Shown here: positions 1 through 8,878 of the stretch, piece after piece
Numbering within the stretch: position 1 is the first letter of the stretch
Layout: each line of letters starts with the position of its first letter
Source: Acinetobacter calcoaceticus ANC 3811
GTDB taxonomy: Bacteria > Pseudomonadota > Gammaproteobacteria > Pseudomonadales > Moraxellaceae
Assembly (NCBI RefSeq): GCF_000399665.1
Contig: NZ_KB976986.1
Location: forward strand, 2,835,249-2,899,248
Reading direction: 5' to 3'
Length of the DNA: 64,000 nt
Position numbers and translations under genes: made by a program
Notes under the pieces: model-generated
Databases searched by the model: none
What the model saw: only the letters and a program-made list of their open reading frames with translations
Told to the model about the DNA's origin: nothing

Positions 1-113
1 CCTTCAAGCTTTTCAGGCTCATCACAAAAATATTGATGGCGACCACTGGTGATTTCGCCCTTCCATTGCTCAGCAAGAGGCTTTGCTTTACTACTTGCGA
101 TTACTGCTGTCAT
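1..113 (-). CDS. OsmC family protein (N-terminal part only)
   Basis: The first 37 codons are visible and the rest lies beyond the window edge. The N-terminus contains a TSGRH stretch followed by DEPEKLEG, which matches the beginning of OsmC/Ohr-type proteins, a family that reduces peroxides with paired cysteines (not visible here). The ATG overlaps the TGA of the upstream pirin gene in an ATGA, so the two are translationally coupled in one operon. The assignment rests on a short fragment and on the frequent pairing of pirin with OsmC genes. Confidence 0.6.
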   Translation of the reverse strand, partial: MTAVIASSKAKPLAEQWKGEITSGRHQYFCDEPEKLE

Positions 114-1057
114 TTTGATGCTCTCATTTGATCTGGAAGAACAGGGGCTTCTAAACGTGCACCCACATAATCTGGAATTTCACCAAAACGCGCATCATGG
201 TTAATCCATTGCTCACGCGCTTCTTTTAAATCATCCATAGTACGTGCAACAAAATTCCACCAGAGTAAAATTGGCGTTTCAAAAGGTTCACCGCCAATCA
301 AAAGAATACGATTGCCTTTTTTTACTTCAATCTCAATTTCACTCAGTCCAGTATCTAATACAACCATGTTGTCAGCAGTTAACTCATGACCATTCACATG
401 GGCACTACCCTCTAATGCCATAAAACCATATTCATAATTAGGATTTAATGGAATACGAGTTTTAGTATCTTCGATAGCAATTAAGTCGACGCCAACTAAT
501 GGTGTATGTACCACTACTGGAGAAGTAGTTGCCAAATATTCACCCACAAGAACAGTAAATTCTAGACCATCTTTTTCAACAACAGGTAACTCTGGGTAAT
601 GTTCAAATTTCGGATCCATATTGCGCTTATGATCTGGCAAAGCAATCCAGAGCTGCGCAGCGTGCATTTGAGTTTCTGTGTCAGGTGCAACTTCTGTATG
701 TGAAATGCCATGACCTGCCGTCATTAAATTAACTTGCTTAGGACGAATCAGTTGTTTTGAACCTAAGCTATCAGTATGCATCATGGTTCCTTCAATCATC
801 CAAGTGAAGGTTTGCAAACCAATATGAGGATGAGGGCCAACATCTAAACCATCACCCGCTGGAAAAGACACTGGACCTGCATGATCTAAGAAACACCACG
901 CACCAATCATTCGCTTTTGTCGGCTAGGTAAAGCCCGCTTAATGACTGTCCCTTGTCCAATTTCAGCAGAGCGAATTGGAAATTCCTGAAGAAACTGATT
1001 GGCAAATTTCTCACAATCCTTTGAATCAGAAATATCGTAATCATTATTATTGCTCAT
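110..1057 (-). CDS. Pirin family protein
   Basis: This 315-residue bicupin has the pirin hallmarks: PHPHIGLQTFTW near residues 75-86 and HGISHTE near 115-121, which provide the metal-binding histidines, then a C-terminal pirin domain ending in an amphipathic tail. Bacterial pirins are metal-dependent cupins; some act as quercetinases and others bind partner enzymes, and the sequence does not tell which applies. The gene heads a two-gene minus-strand operon with the OsmC-like gene, overlapping it by 4 bp. The start sits 7 bp downstream of a purine-rich stretch. Family confident, function unknown. Confidence 0.85.
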   Translation of the reverse strand: MSNNNDYDISDSKDCEKFANQFLQEFPIRSAEIGQGTVIKRALPSRQKRMIGAWCFLDHAGPVSFPAGDGLDVGPHPHIGLQTFTWMIEGTMMHTDSLGSKQLIRPKQVNLMTAGHGISHTEVAPDTETQMHAAQLWIALPDHKRNMDPKFEHYPELPVVEKDGLEFTVLVGEYLATTSPVVVHTPLVGVDLIAIEDTKTRIPLNPNYEYGFMALEGSAHVNGHELTADNMVVLDTGLSEIEIEVKKGNRILLIGGEPFETPILLWWNFVARTMDDLKEAREQWINHDARFGEIPDYVGARLEAPVLPDQMRASK

Positions 1058-1215
1058 GATATTACTCTCTTTTACCTATGCTTTTGCAATGAGTTGTTTT
1101 AGTGATCTTAACAATACACTCATTATTCAATATAGTCTTTTAGTAATACACAGGGTGTTATGAATGAGACAATAATTTTTTAATTATAGAAAAATCAAGG
1201 CTGCATGAAAAATAC

Positions 1216-1521
1216 TTAAGCAGATTGATCTTTCACGAGCTGTTTTAAATTTTTCATGAATTGTCCAAATTGTGGGAAAAATTCTTGAAATAGAGGATGA
1301 TCTCGATTTTCCAACATAACCTCGCTAAAAAGCTTTAGCCCAACTCCAAAAGATTTTGTAGTTTCATCATCAAAAAAATCTGCTTTTTTTAAGCGCTCGA
1401 CAATTTCAAAGATATCGTCATGATTTCCCGTATAGAACTCAAGACGTTCCGTATAGGTAGAGGCTTCTCCTTTCGCATTTTTTAGATGTTGTACAGTGAC
1501 ATGATATTGATGTTGTTTCAT
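1216..1521 (-). CDS. DUF3861 family protein
   Basis: A 101-residue acidic protein recognised as a DUF3861 member by its MKQHQYHVTVQHL start and the YTGNHDDIFEIVERLK segment. No catalytic motif, signal peptide or membrane segment is visible. It is the last gene of a three-gene minus-strand operon (PadR, Fur-like, DUF3861), starting 21 bp after the Fur-like stop. The context suggests a role linked to whatever stress or metal response the two regulators control, but this is inference only. Confidence 0.75.
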   Translation of the reverse strand: MKQHQYHVTVQHLKNAKGEASTYTERLEFYTGNHDDIFEIVERLKKADFFDDETTKSFGVGLKLFSEVMLENRDHPLFQEFFPQFGQFMKNLKQLVKDQSA

Positions 1522-1542
1522 ATATAAATTCTCTATTTAAAA

Positions 1543-1932
1543 TTAATGACTTTGAATAATTTCAACCTGTTTAAGGTCGACTTGAAACTCTGTAAACACT
1601 GACTGTAAAGACGCTAAAAATTCCTCTTGTTTAGCGGCCGTTAAATCTGTACAGCGAATTTGCAATAATTGATTATTCTCGACTGTTGGCAGATTAAATT
1701 TAGCTTCGTCCCGTTGCGGCTGCCGATTTGAAATTAAACCTGCTTCTACTAAGTCATTCACCACCCGATAAACTGTGGCTAAACTTAATTTCTGTTTTTG
1801 TGCATATAACTTTTGGTAAATCTGTTTGACGGTCAGATCTTCTGTTTGTTGCTGAATTAAAGACAAAACAGCAAGTCTTGGATGAGTGACTTTTAGGCCC
1901 GCTTCTTTGATTTTATGCTGTAGCTCCAACAT
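1543..1932 (-). CDS. Fur-like regulator lacking the usual metal ligands
   Basis: A 129-residue Fur-family protein. The N-terminal winged helix is typical (KVTHPRLAVLSLI, then LSLATVYRVVNDLVEAGLI). The C-terminal half lacks the HHDH and CxxC motifs that hold regulatory and structural metals in Fur, Zur and PerR; only one cysteine, in IRCTDL, is present. The chosen ATG is internal to a longer reading frame because a GGGGAAG ribosome-binding site precedes it and the longer form would overlap the PadR gene. It lies between padR and the DUF3861 gene, 13 bp after padR. It may dimerise and bind DNA without sensing metal, or sense something else. Confidence 0.75.
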   Translation of the reverse strand: MLELQHKIKEAGLKVTHPRLAVLSLIQQQTEDLTVKQIYQKLYAQKQKLSLATVYRVVNDLVEAGLISNRQPQRDEAKFNLPTVENNQLLQIRCTDLTAAKQEEFLASLQSVFTEFQVDLKQVEIIQSH

Positions 1933-1945
1933 TCCACTTCCCCAC

Positions 1946-2461
1946 TTATAATCGTCCAATCGCAACCGCAGCTTGATCAATTTTTTCAGCAATTTGATAA
2001 ATCTGCTCTTGCTGTAAACCTGCCGAGTTCAATTTCAAACGTAAGGCAGTTTTTAAGTTTTCCATTGCACGGTGAATTTCGATTAATTCATCATTACTGT
2101 GGATTTCCCGCCTTAAGCGTAATTTTTCTAATAACTCTGTTAACTTGTCTTGTTGCTCAGTTAAGTAAGCTTCACCGATTTCAGTGATCTGATATTGCTT
2201 ACGCTCTACATCTAGCAAATTAATCAAATTCATTTCTTCAAGACTGGTTAACGTTGGATAAATTGTTCCAGCACTCGGCGTATAGCCATCACCCACCAAG
2301 TCACTTATTTCTTTAATAATTTCATAACCATGCTTAGGACTTTTCTGAATGAGATGAAGTACTAAAAGTTTCATACGACCTGCTTCAAAAAGTCTTCCAC
2401 GGCGCCCTGAACGGTGATGCTCGTTGTGTTCAGCATGATGATGTTCTGATTGTTGTTTCAT
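1946..2461 (-). CDS. PadR family regulator, YqjI-like
   Basis: A 171-residue PadR regulator. The first 20 residues are histidine-rich (SEHHHAEHNEHH), as in E. coli YqjI, a nickel-responsive PadR repressor. The winged helix follows (LLVLHLIQKSPKHGYEIIKEI, then TPSAGTIYPTLTSLEEMNLI), and a C-terminal helical region with leucine heptads is the likely dimerisation element. It is the first gene of the operon and is preceded by a perfect palindrome, which fits autoregulation. The metal-response role is inferred from the His-rich arm; no ferric-reductase partner gene (yqjH) is adjacent here. Confidence 0.85.
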   Translation of the reverse strand: MKQQSEHHHAEHNEHHRSGRRGRLFEAGRMKLLVLHLIQKSPKHGYEIIKEISDLVGDGYTPSAGTIYPTLTSLEEMNLINLLDVERKQYQITEIGEAYLTEQQDKLTELLEKLRLRREIHSNDELIEIHRAMENLKTALRLKLNSAGLQQEQIYQIAEKIDQAAVAIGRL

Positions 2462-2496
2462 CTTTTAAAACCTAAAAATGATCAATTTATAATTAT

Positions 2497-2510
2497 TAAG
2501 ATATATCTTA
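2497..2510. promoter_or_regulatory. Candidate PadR/YqjI operator
   Basis: TAAGATATATCTTA is a perfect 14-bp palindrome 36 bp upstream of the PadR start codon, followed by a second partial copy (TATATCTTT, 2512-2520). PadR repressors commonly bind AT-rich inverted repeats of this sort in their own promoters. Confidence 0.5.
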
Positions 2511-2599
2511 GTATATCTTTTATCAAGTATAAGTAATAAAAATAGATTTATCACCCTGATAATTATTAAAATTAATTTCCATCTTTAAAAGTTAAGTAA

Positions 2600-2623
2600 T
2601 AAAAAAGAGTGCTTAAGCACTCT
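2600..2623 (-). terminator. Rho-independent terminator of the dinB-like gene
   Basis: AGAGTGCTTAAGCACTCT (2606-2623) is a perfect palindrome. Read on the minus strand it is followed by six T residues (2600-2605 are A on the plus strand). It lies about 140 bp past the stop of the DinB-family gene. Confidence 0.7.
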
Positions 2624-2763
2624 ATCTACTAACAATACTCAACAAATATATTTATAAAACAACCAAATTATTTCGAATGCCACCTTTGTTCTTTTTCAGT
2701 ATCCTGATAAGCCTATGACTATCTGAAAAATAATAATTTTAAATTCAGATATCAACCATTATG

Positions 2764-3273
2764 TTAAATGTGATGATTTTCTTCGATTAGCATATATACC
2801 AAATCAAGCTCAGGACAATCATATCCCATTGAGGTTAGGGCTACGGTGACTTGTCCTCTGTGATGAGTTCCATGATTAAAAACATGTAATAGTGTTTCAG
2901 CATATGGCAGGCTCATCTCTTTACCAGTAGATGTTTTGTACTGTAGATCATATTTAAATTTTTCAATATCAACACATTTTAAAAAACTTATCCAATTACT
3001 AGCCTTATCTTCTAACTGAAATATCAACTTGTCTTTATCATTCTCTATGATGGTATTTAGCTTTAATATCGGTGAAGGTTTACCTAAAAAACGAGGAAAC
3101 CAAAGATAGTGTTCACCAACAAGTAAATGATTTAAAGTTCCGGCGATACTTTTGAAATAAAGTCCGCATTCAGCATTGAAGTCGTCATTAGAAACATTCC
3201 TCAAAACCTGATTTAATTTTTGAGTAGACCAAACGTTGTATCGAGCTAATAATTCAAAAGTATTTAAATCCAT
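2764..3273 (-). CDS. DinB family protein
   Basis: A 169-residue four-helix-bundle protein of the DinB/YfiT type. The metal-site histidines are visible in GTLNHLLVGEHYLW and in LLHVFNHGTHHRGQV near the C-terminus. Family members are putative metal-dependent thiol-linked transferases or hydrolases; the substrate cannot be read from the sequence. I chose the internal ATG (MDLNTFELLARYN) because the DinB fold begins there and an AGG lies about 10 bases upstream; a start 13 codons earlier is possible. It is monocistronic with its own terminator. Confidence 0.75.
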   Translation of the reverse strand: MDLNTFELLARYNVWSTQKLNQVLRNVSNDDFNAECGLYFKSIAGTLNHLLVGEHYLWFPRFLGKPSPILKLNTIIENDKDKLIFQLEDKASNWISFLKCVDIEKFKYDLQYKTSTGKEMSLPYAETLLHVFNHGTHHRGQVTVALTSMGYDCPELDLVYMLIEENHHI

Positions 3274-3391
3274 TAATAAAGAACCTGTTATTAATTTGCC
3301 TAAAATTAACATAACACGGCTTATATGAAATTAAGTTAAAGCCTTTAGTAAAAATCAAATATTTAAAACTTTCACTTCATTGTAAAACAGC

Positions 3392-3421
3392 AAAAAGCCG
3401 ACTTTTCTAAGTCGGCTTTTT
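3392..3421 (-). terminator. Rho-independent terminator downstream of guaA
   Basis: AAAAAGCCGAC pairs perfectly with GTCGGCTTTTT around an 8-nt loop. It can work in both directions, but guaA is the only gene running into it from outside, about 180 bp after its stop; the dinB-like gene starts on the other side. Confidence 0.8.
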
Positions 3422-3430
3422 ATTAATTCA

Positions 3431-3600
3431 TTCTAGAAACTTTTCTACCGCGAGCATTTTGCACTTTACTTAAAACAATGCTTTAAGTTCGTTCATGGCA
3501 TAAATTTAGCTAAAAGCTACTGCTTTTAGAGAAACCTCTGCCGCGAGCATAGCTCTTGGCGTAAAATCGGCCAAATGCATTGCATTTTGAAACTCCGATT
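3431..3600. repeat. Array of short degenerate palindromic units
   Basis: Three hairpins lie in a row: ACTTAAA/TTTAAGT (3468-3488), CTAAAAGC/GCTTTTAG (3510-3529) and AAATGC/GCATTT (3573-3587). The last two sit in diverged copies of one unit beginning GGCRTAAA, then AAA-GC-TGC-TTT and a GA-AAC-CTC tail. The motif CCGCGAGCAT occurs twice (from about 3449 and from 3541). The last unit runs up to the guaA stop codon. This looks like a REP-type interspersed element rather than coding sequence. Confidence 0.5.
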
Positions 3601-5169
3601 CTACTCCCACTCAATCGTTGCTGGTGGTTTAGATGACACGTCATATACAACACGTGATACATCTTTAATTTCGTTCATAATACGAGTTGAGATTTTATCA
3701 ACCAATTCGTATGGTAAATGTGCAAAACGAGCTGTCATAAAGTCAACTGTTTCAACTGCACGAAGTGCGATCACCCACGCATAGCGACGACCATCACCTA
3801 CTACCCCAACTGACTTAACAGGTTGGAATACAGCAAATGCTTGAGCTGTTTTGTCATACCAACCACTGTCGCGAAGCTCTTGCATAAAGATGTCATCAGC
3901 AAGACGAAGAATATCTGCATATTCTTTTTTCACTTCACCCAAAATACGAACACCTAAACCAGGGCCCGGGAATGGATGACGGTAAATCATGCTGTGTGGC
4001 AAGCCAAGCGTTGTACCTAATTTGCGTACTTCATCTTTAAACAAGTCACGTAAAGGCTCAACCAATTCAAATTCTAAATCGTCTGGTAAACCACCCACAT
4101 TGTGGTGAGATTTAATAACGTGCGCTTTACCTTGTTTGCTTGCAGCAGATTCGATCACGTCTGGGTAAATCGTACCTTGTGCCAAGAATTTCACGCCATC
4201 AAGTTTACGTGCTTCTTCGGCAAAAACTGCAATAAACTCACGACCAATGATTTTACGTTTTTTCTCTGGATCAACTTCACCAGCCAATGAAGTTAAGAAA
4301 CGTTCTTCAGCATCTGCACGAATTACACGGATACCCATGTTTTCAGCAAACATTTGCATCACTTGGTCACCTTCATTTAAACGAAGTAAACCGTTGTCAA
4401 CAAATACGCATGTTAACTGGTCACCAATTGCTTTGTGCAAAAGTGCAGCAACTACAGATGAGTCAACACCACCAGAAAGACCTAAAAGAACTTTTTCATC
4501 ACCAATTTGTTTACGCAGCTGTTCTACACGTAAGTCGATGATGTGTTCAGGTGTCCAAAGACCACCACATCCACAAATTTTATGAACAAAATTTGCAATT
4601 AATTCTTCACCTTTTGCCGTATGCGTTACTTCTGGGTGGAATTGCACACCGTAGAAACGGCGTGTTTCGTCACTTACAGCAGCAACTGGACAACTTGGCG
4701 TGCTTGCAGTAATGCTAAAACCTTCTGGAATCTGGCTCACTTTGTCGCCATGGCTCATCCAGACATGAAGTTGGTCTTCACGGTCTTGTAAGTTGCCAAT
4801 CAGTTGGTCACGTTTAACGATATCAACTTCGGCATAACCAAACTCATGTACAGTACCCGGCTCAACTTTACCGCCTAACTGTTCAGACATGGTTTGCAAA
4901 CCATAGCAAATACCCAATACTGGAACACCCAACTCAAACACCACTTGCGGTGCACGTGGGCTGCCTTCTTCATGCACACTCTCAGGTCCACCTGACAAAA
5001 TAATGCCATTTGGCTTAAAAGCGCGAACGTCTTCTTCAGACATATCAAAAGCATACATTTCAGAGTAAACACCGGCTTCACGTACACGACGTGCAATGAG
5101 CTGGCTATATTGAGAGCCGAAATCCAGAATCAGGATACGATCTTCAGTAATTTGAGTATTGGTAGTCAT
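3601..5169 (-). CDS. guaA: GMP synthase (glutamine-hydrolysing)
   Basis: A 522-residue full-length GMP synthase, which converts XMP to GMP using ATP and glutamine-derived ammonia in the cytoplasm. The N-terminal class I amidotransferase domain shows the catalytic Cys88 (GICYG), His178 and Glu180 (FHPE). The ATP-pyrophosphatase domain follows with the PP-loop SGGVDSS at 232-238, and the C-terminal dimerisation domain ends in KPPATIEWE, as in all GuaA proteins. The gene stands alone; a guaB partner is not in the window. Nothing is odd about it. Confidence 0.98.
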   Translation of the reverse strand: MTTNTQITEDRILILDFGSQYSQLIARRVREAGVYSEMYAFDMSEEDVRAFKPNGIILSGGPESVHEEGSPRAPQVVFELGVPVLGICYGLQTMSEQLGGKVEPGTVHEFGYAEVDIVKRDQLIGNLQDREDQLHVWMSHGDKVSQIPEGFSITASTPSCPVAAVSDETRRFYGVQFHPEVTHTAKGEELIANFVHKICGCGGLWTPEHIIDLRVEQLRKQIGDEKVLLGLSGGVDSSVVAALLHKAIGDQLTCVFVDNGLLRLNEGDQVMQMFAENMGIRVIRADAEERFLTSLAGEVDPEKKRKIIGREFIAVFAEEARKLDGVKFLAQGTIYPDVIESAASKQGKAHVIKSHHNVGGLPDDLEFELVEPLRDLFKDEVRKLGTTLGLPHSMIYRHPFPGPGLGVRILGEVKKEYADILRLADDIFMQELRDSGWYDKTAQAFAVFQPVKSVGVVGDGRRYAWVIALRAVETVDFMTARFAHLPYELVDKISTRIMNEIKDVSRVVYDVSSKPPATIEWE

Positions 5170-5293
5170 GACAAACCACTAAATGGCAAAAGAATTAAGC
5201 GCGCCATTTTAACATTTTTCACGCTTCGGCGCACCGCAAATCATCATATATCTTATTTTTTTCATTTTTGAATCATTTCTATTGTTGAATTCT

Positions 5294-5321
5294 TTGACAC
5301 AAATCAATATTTAACTATATT
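5294..5321 (+). promoter_or_regulatory. Possible promoter in the 373-bp guaA/DUF445 intergenic region
   Basis: TTGACA (5294-5299) and TATATT (5316-5321) are spaced by 16 bp and point towards the DUF445 gene, but this would leave a leader of about 215 nt. Nothing else is recognisable between 5170 and 5542. Confidence 0.3.
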
Positions 5322-5542
5322 TATCAATCATCTGGATTAGTCTTAAAAACTTCACACGTATTGATAAATTCATCACATTCTATTCAACATCACCATGAAT
5401 TTGATGTTAAGATGAGCCGATAAAACAGGCATTACCATGGAAAGGTAAATACCATAAGCGATATTTGTCTGTGCTTAAACAATTATCCATTTTTATGGCT
5501 TGTTGCCCCCTATCAAAATCAATAGAAATCCAAGGAACAACA

Positions 5543-6772
5543 ATGCTTCAAACTATGATTGCAGATTTCCAGCAACATTTTTGGTTGTATATCTCTATTC
5601 CTTTTATGAGTGGTTTAATTGGCTACATCACCAAGGTGATTGCCATTCAAATGATGTTTTCGCCACTTGAATTTAAAGGCATTAAACCATTTCTAGGTTG
5701 GCAAGGCATCGTGCCACGCAAAGCCGAGAAAATGGCAACAATTGCTGTTGAGCTCATGACAGCCAAACTCATTAAACCTGAAGAAATTTTTGCACGCCTA
5801 GATCCTAAACGTATTGCCAAAGAAATAGAAAAACCACTGCTTGCGGCAGCTGAAGATATTACCCGTGATGTTGCGCAAGAATATCAGCCGGGGTTATGGG
5901 AAGGCATGCCAGAGTTTGCGCGTCAAAGACTCATTCGTCGTGTGCAATCAAAAGCGCCCGAGATTGTTGAACACATCATGAGTGAAGTACAACGTGATGT
6001 GAACCGATATTTTGATATTAAACATCTTGTTATCAGCAACTTACTCAAAGACAAACGCCTACTCAACAATATTTTTAAGCGAGTAGGAAAACAAGAATTT
6101 AAGTTTTTCAGTAATGTCGGATTTTTCTTCGGTTTCGGTATTGGTGTAATTCAGATGCTGTGCTGGATTGTCACGCAAGGTAAATACCCTTGGATGCTGC
6201 CAATGTTTGGCGGTTTTGTGGGTTTTTTCAGTGACTGGATTGCATTACAAATGATGTTTAGACCACTTTATCCTAAGAAAATATTAGGTTATACGTGGCA
6301 AGGTTTGTTTATTAAACGTCAAAATGAAGTTGCAGCCGACTACGCAGCTTTAATTTCAAAACAACTTTTAACTTCACGACACATGATGGAAGAGTTATTT
6401 TCTGGTACACATTCTGCGCGTGTTATTGATCTGGTTAACCGTCATGTTAAACAAGAAATTGATATGCAAGCAGGTGTTATTCGCCCATTAGTTGTATACG
6501 CAATTGGCGGAGAAAAATATCAAGATATGAAATCGCAAGTTGCTGAACGCATTCTGCAACGACTTCCAGAGACGATGAAATACGTAGAGTCTTATGCAGA
6601 AGATGCTATGAACATTCGCAGTACCTTAATTGAACGTATGCAAAAATTAACACCATCTGAATTTGAAGGTATGTTACGTCCTGCGTTTAAAGAAGATGAG
6701 TGGGCACTCATTGCAGTAGGTGCAATACTTGGTTTTGTTGTTGGGGAATTACAAATTCAGTTCATGCTCTAA
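5543..6772 (+). CDS. DUF445 family membrane protein
   Basis: A 409-residue DUF445 protein (YheB-like). Hydrophobic segments lie near the N-terminus (YISIPFMSGLIGYITKVIAIQMMF), in the middle (FFFGFGIGVIQMLCWIV, MLPMFGGFVGFFSDWIALQMMF) and at the very C-terminus (LIAVGAILGFVVGELQIQFML). The repeated GYITKVIAIQMMF / GFFSDWIALQMMF motif shows an internal duplication, with a long helical soluble section after each half. The start is placed at an ATG after a clear AAGGA, not at the upstream non-ATG codon. The function of the family is not established. Confidence 0.85.
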   Translation: MLQTMIADFQQHFWLYISIPFMSGLIGYITKVIAIQMMFSPLEFKGIKPFLGWQGIVPRKAEKMATIAVELMTAKLIKPEEIFARLDPKRIAKEIEKPLLAAAEDITRDVAQEYQPGLWEGMPEFARQRLIRRVQSKAPEIVEHIMSEVQRDVNRYFDIKHLVISNLLKDKRLLNNIFKRVGKQEFKFFSNVGFFFGFGIGVIQMLCWIVTQGKYPWMLPMFGGFVGFFSDWIALQMMFRPLYPKKILGYTWQGLFIKRQNEVAADYAALISKQLLTSRHMMEELFSGTHSARVIDLVNRHVKQEIDMQAGVIRPLVVYAIGGEKYQDMKSQVAERILQRLPETMKYVESYAEDAMNIRSTLIERMQKLTPSEFEGMLRPAFKEDEWALIAVGAILGFVVGELQIQFML

Positions 6773-6792
6773 TTTTACAATCCTGGAAATAA

Positions 6793-6823
6793 AAAAACCG
6801 GATGAATTGATCATCCGGTTTTT
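6793..6823. terminator. Bidirectional terminator between convergent genes
   Basis: AAAAACCGGATGA and TCATCCGGTTTTT form a perfect 13-bp stem with a 5-nt loop between the convergent DUF445 and DoxX genes, with T runs on both strands. Confidence 0.9.
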
Positions 6824-6838
6824 ATTTTGTCTTGAATA

Positions 6839-7276
6839 TTATTTCTCGATTGCATGATCCAGACTAATACGTCCAGCGCCATGAAGCATCAGGAAGAATA
6901 AACCACCCGCCATTGCAAGGTTTTTCATGAAATGGATGCCATTGTTATATTGTGCTGCCGCATCGGCACCACCTTGGTGGAATAAAAATGCAGTAAGAAT
7001 ACTAAAGATTCCAAGCCCAAAAGCTGCAAAGCGCGCTTGGAAACCAAATAACAAGGCTAAACCACCACCAAATTCAACCAAGATCACTAAAGGAAGAATT
7101 CCCGCTGGAACCCCCATTGCTTCCATATATCCAGCAGTTGCTGCATAACCAGTAATTTTCCCCCAACCCGCAACAAGGAAGATATAGGCGATAAGAAGAC
7201 GCGCAACGAGGCTAATAAAACTATCTGCGCCTGATTGCGTTACGATATTTTTGACCACTACATTTGGATTAAACAT
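6839..7276 (-). CDS. DoxX family membrane protein
   Basis: A 145-residue DoxX/YphA-type protein with four predicted membrane helices (around LLIAYIFLVAGWGKI, GILPLVILVEFGGGLALLFGF, AAFGLGIFSILTAFLF and NLAMAGGLFFLMLHGAG). The first helix carries the conserved R-x7-F-x3-G-x-K pattern of the family. Members are membrane subunits linked to redox or thiol stress, but no partner is next door. The start is at an ATG 6 bp after AAGGTGG; an in-frame ATG 14 codons upstream lacks a good ribosome-binding site. Confidence 0.85.
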   Translation of the reverse strand: MFNPNVVVKNIVTQSGADSFISLVARLLIAYIFLVAGWGKITGYAATAGYMEAMGVPAGILPLVILVEFGGGLALLFGFQARFAAFGLGIFSILTAFLFHQGGADAAAQYNNGIHFMKNLAMAGGLFFLMLHGAGRISLDHAIEK

Positions 7277-7470
7277 ATTGCCACCTTTATTTAAATACTT
7301 ATTTATTGATGAGCTCATTCTAGGTTTAGGACATTGATAATTAAATAGTCAAAATCCATATATATCGTTGCATAAACGAGATGATCAATTTGTATTTTTT
7401 TGATGTTTTATACTGACTTTATATAGGCTCACTGCTAGGATTTGAGCACGGTTTACCACTTGCTCTTATC

Positions 7471-8118
7471 ATGGAACTTCTTGATTTTATTCTACACGTT
7501 GATCAACATCTCGCCGAATTTATTATAAATTACGGGACGTGGATTTATGGCATTTTATTTTTAATTATTTTTGTTGAAACCGGTTTAGTGGTTATGCCCT
7601 TCTTACCGGGAGATAGTTTGCTATTCGCAGCTGGGGCTTTAGCTGCATCTACAGGTGCGATGGATCCATGGGTATTGGGTACTCTACTCTTCATTGCTGC
7701 CGTTTTAGGTGACACGGTAAACTACCATATTGGACGCTTTATTGGTCCACGTGTGTTTGAAATGAATTCCCGATTCATCAATAAACAGCACTTAGTTAAA
7801 ACTCAAGAATTCTTTGCGCGCCATGGTGGAAAAACCATTATCTTCGCGCGTTTTGTTCCATTTGCCCGTACCTTTGCACCCTTTGTTGCTGGGGCTGGTA
7901 GCATGAACTATAAGTTCTTCCTAACTTATAATTTGATTGGAGCACTCTGTTGGGTCGCTTCTTTTGTAACTTTAGGCTACCTATTTGGAAATATGCCAAT
8001 CGTTAAGGATAACTTTACCCATCTTATTTTCGGCATCATTATTATTAGTGTTTTACCAGGCATCATCGGATTTATACGTGAAAAACTCAAAAACCGAAAA
8101 GCCAATGTTCGAGACTAA
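7471..8118 (+). CDS. DedA family membrane protein
   Basis: A 215-residue DedA/VTT-domain protein. It has the family motifs FVETGLVVMPFLPGDSLLF, GDTVNYHIGRFIG and FARFVPFARTFAPFVAGAGSM, including the conserved acidic and arginine residues of the re-entrant loops. DedA proteins are inner-membrane lipid flippases or transporters (undecaprenyl phosphate, polymyxin-resistance phenotypes), so recycling of a lipid carrier is a plausible role. Its TAA is immediately followed by the stop codon of the convergent LysE gene, and its probable terminator lies inside that gene. Confidence 0.9.
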   Translation: MELLDFILHVDQHLAEFIINYGTWIYGILFLIIFVETGLVVMPFLPGDSLLFAAGALAASTGAMDPWVLGTLLFIAAVLGDTVNYHIGRFIGPRVFEMNSRFINKQHLVKTQEFFARHGGKTIIFARFVPFARTFAPFVAGAGSMNYKFFLTYNLIGALCWVASFVTLGYLFGNMPIVKDNFTHLIFGIIIISVLPGIIGFIREKLKNRKANVRD

Positions 8119-8709
8119 TTAAAAGAAACGGAATACCACCGGAAGCATACATAAAATGAGTAACATGGCCGATCCTTTATATAAATGATCGGCTTTTATT
8201 TTTTTAATTGGTCCCGCTAACAATGCCCGTCCAAAAATCATCCAGAAACTGGCAGCTGGAATTAGGATTAATGTAAAAACACCAAATACCATAAGAAAAT
8301 TTTCAGGTGAATTCCATGCTTCAGCAGGAAAGATGCCAGCTGCAAACAGCAAAGCTTTAGGATTTTTTAAGGTTGATAAGAATAATTGACGAGGGCGAAT
8401 ATTGCGGTGACTTTGACTGAACTGTTGTAAATGCGTGTTCTTCCATAAGTGAAAAGCAAGCCAGAATACATAGAACACACTCGTAATATGCAAAATGAGC
8501 AGTAATGCTGGCCAAATTGGAGCAGCCAAATGAATAAATACAGCCCAAAAGCTAATACCGTAGGCATAGCCTAACCATTCCATTGGGATAAGCCAGAATG
8601 CTTTAGATAAACCTTGAGAATGAGCAGCGGTTGCAAGTAAAGCATTTGTCGGCCCCGGAATGAGCAAAACAGCCAACATTGCCAATACAAAAAACCAACT
8701 CTCAATCAT
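8119..8709 (-). CDS. LysE family amino-acid exporter
   Basis: A 196-residue LysE/RhtB-type exporter with about six hydrophobic segments. The family signature is near the N-terminus (LLIPGPTNALLATAA), and NPKALLFAAGIFP follows around residue 120. These inner-membrane proteins export amino acids or related metabolites; the substrate cannot be inferred. It is convergent with dedA with no spacer between the stop codons. The C-terminal codons on the minus strand also encode the hairpin and T-tract of a plus-strand terminator, so codon choice there is constrained. Confidence 0.85.
   Translation of the reverse strand: MIESWFFVLAMLAVLLIPGPTNALLATAAHSQGLSKAFWLIPMEWLGYAYGISFWAVFIHLAAPIWPALLLILHITSVFYVFWLAFHLWKNTHLQQFSQSHRNIRPRQLFLSTLKNPKALLFAAGIFPAEAWNSPENFLMVFGVFTLILIPAASFWMIFGRALLAGPIKKIKADHLYKGSAMLLILCMLPVVFRFF
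8168..8205 (+). terminator. dedA terminator embedded in the convergent LysE gene
   Basis: GCCGATC (8168-8174) pairs with GATCGGC (8187-8193), followed by a 12-base T-rich tract, on the plus strand and 50 bp past the dedA stop. The whole element is within LysE codons. Confidence 0.75.
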
Positions 8710-8878
8710 AAAATTTCCACAACATCCAAGATGGGGCCACCTTAAACGAAATAGGCAAAATATAGCAAGTTTGTGAGGGCTTTTGATTATAGAAAATACA
8801 AGATTTATTAAGCTTTAAAATTTAAAATACATTGATTTATATTAATTTTATTATGAAACATTTTGCTAAACTTTATTC

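Noticed and set aside
3601..5169. Overlapping reading frames on both strands across guaA
   Set aside because: Shadows of guaA; none has a start signal or a family signature.
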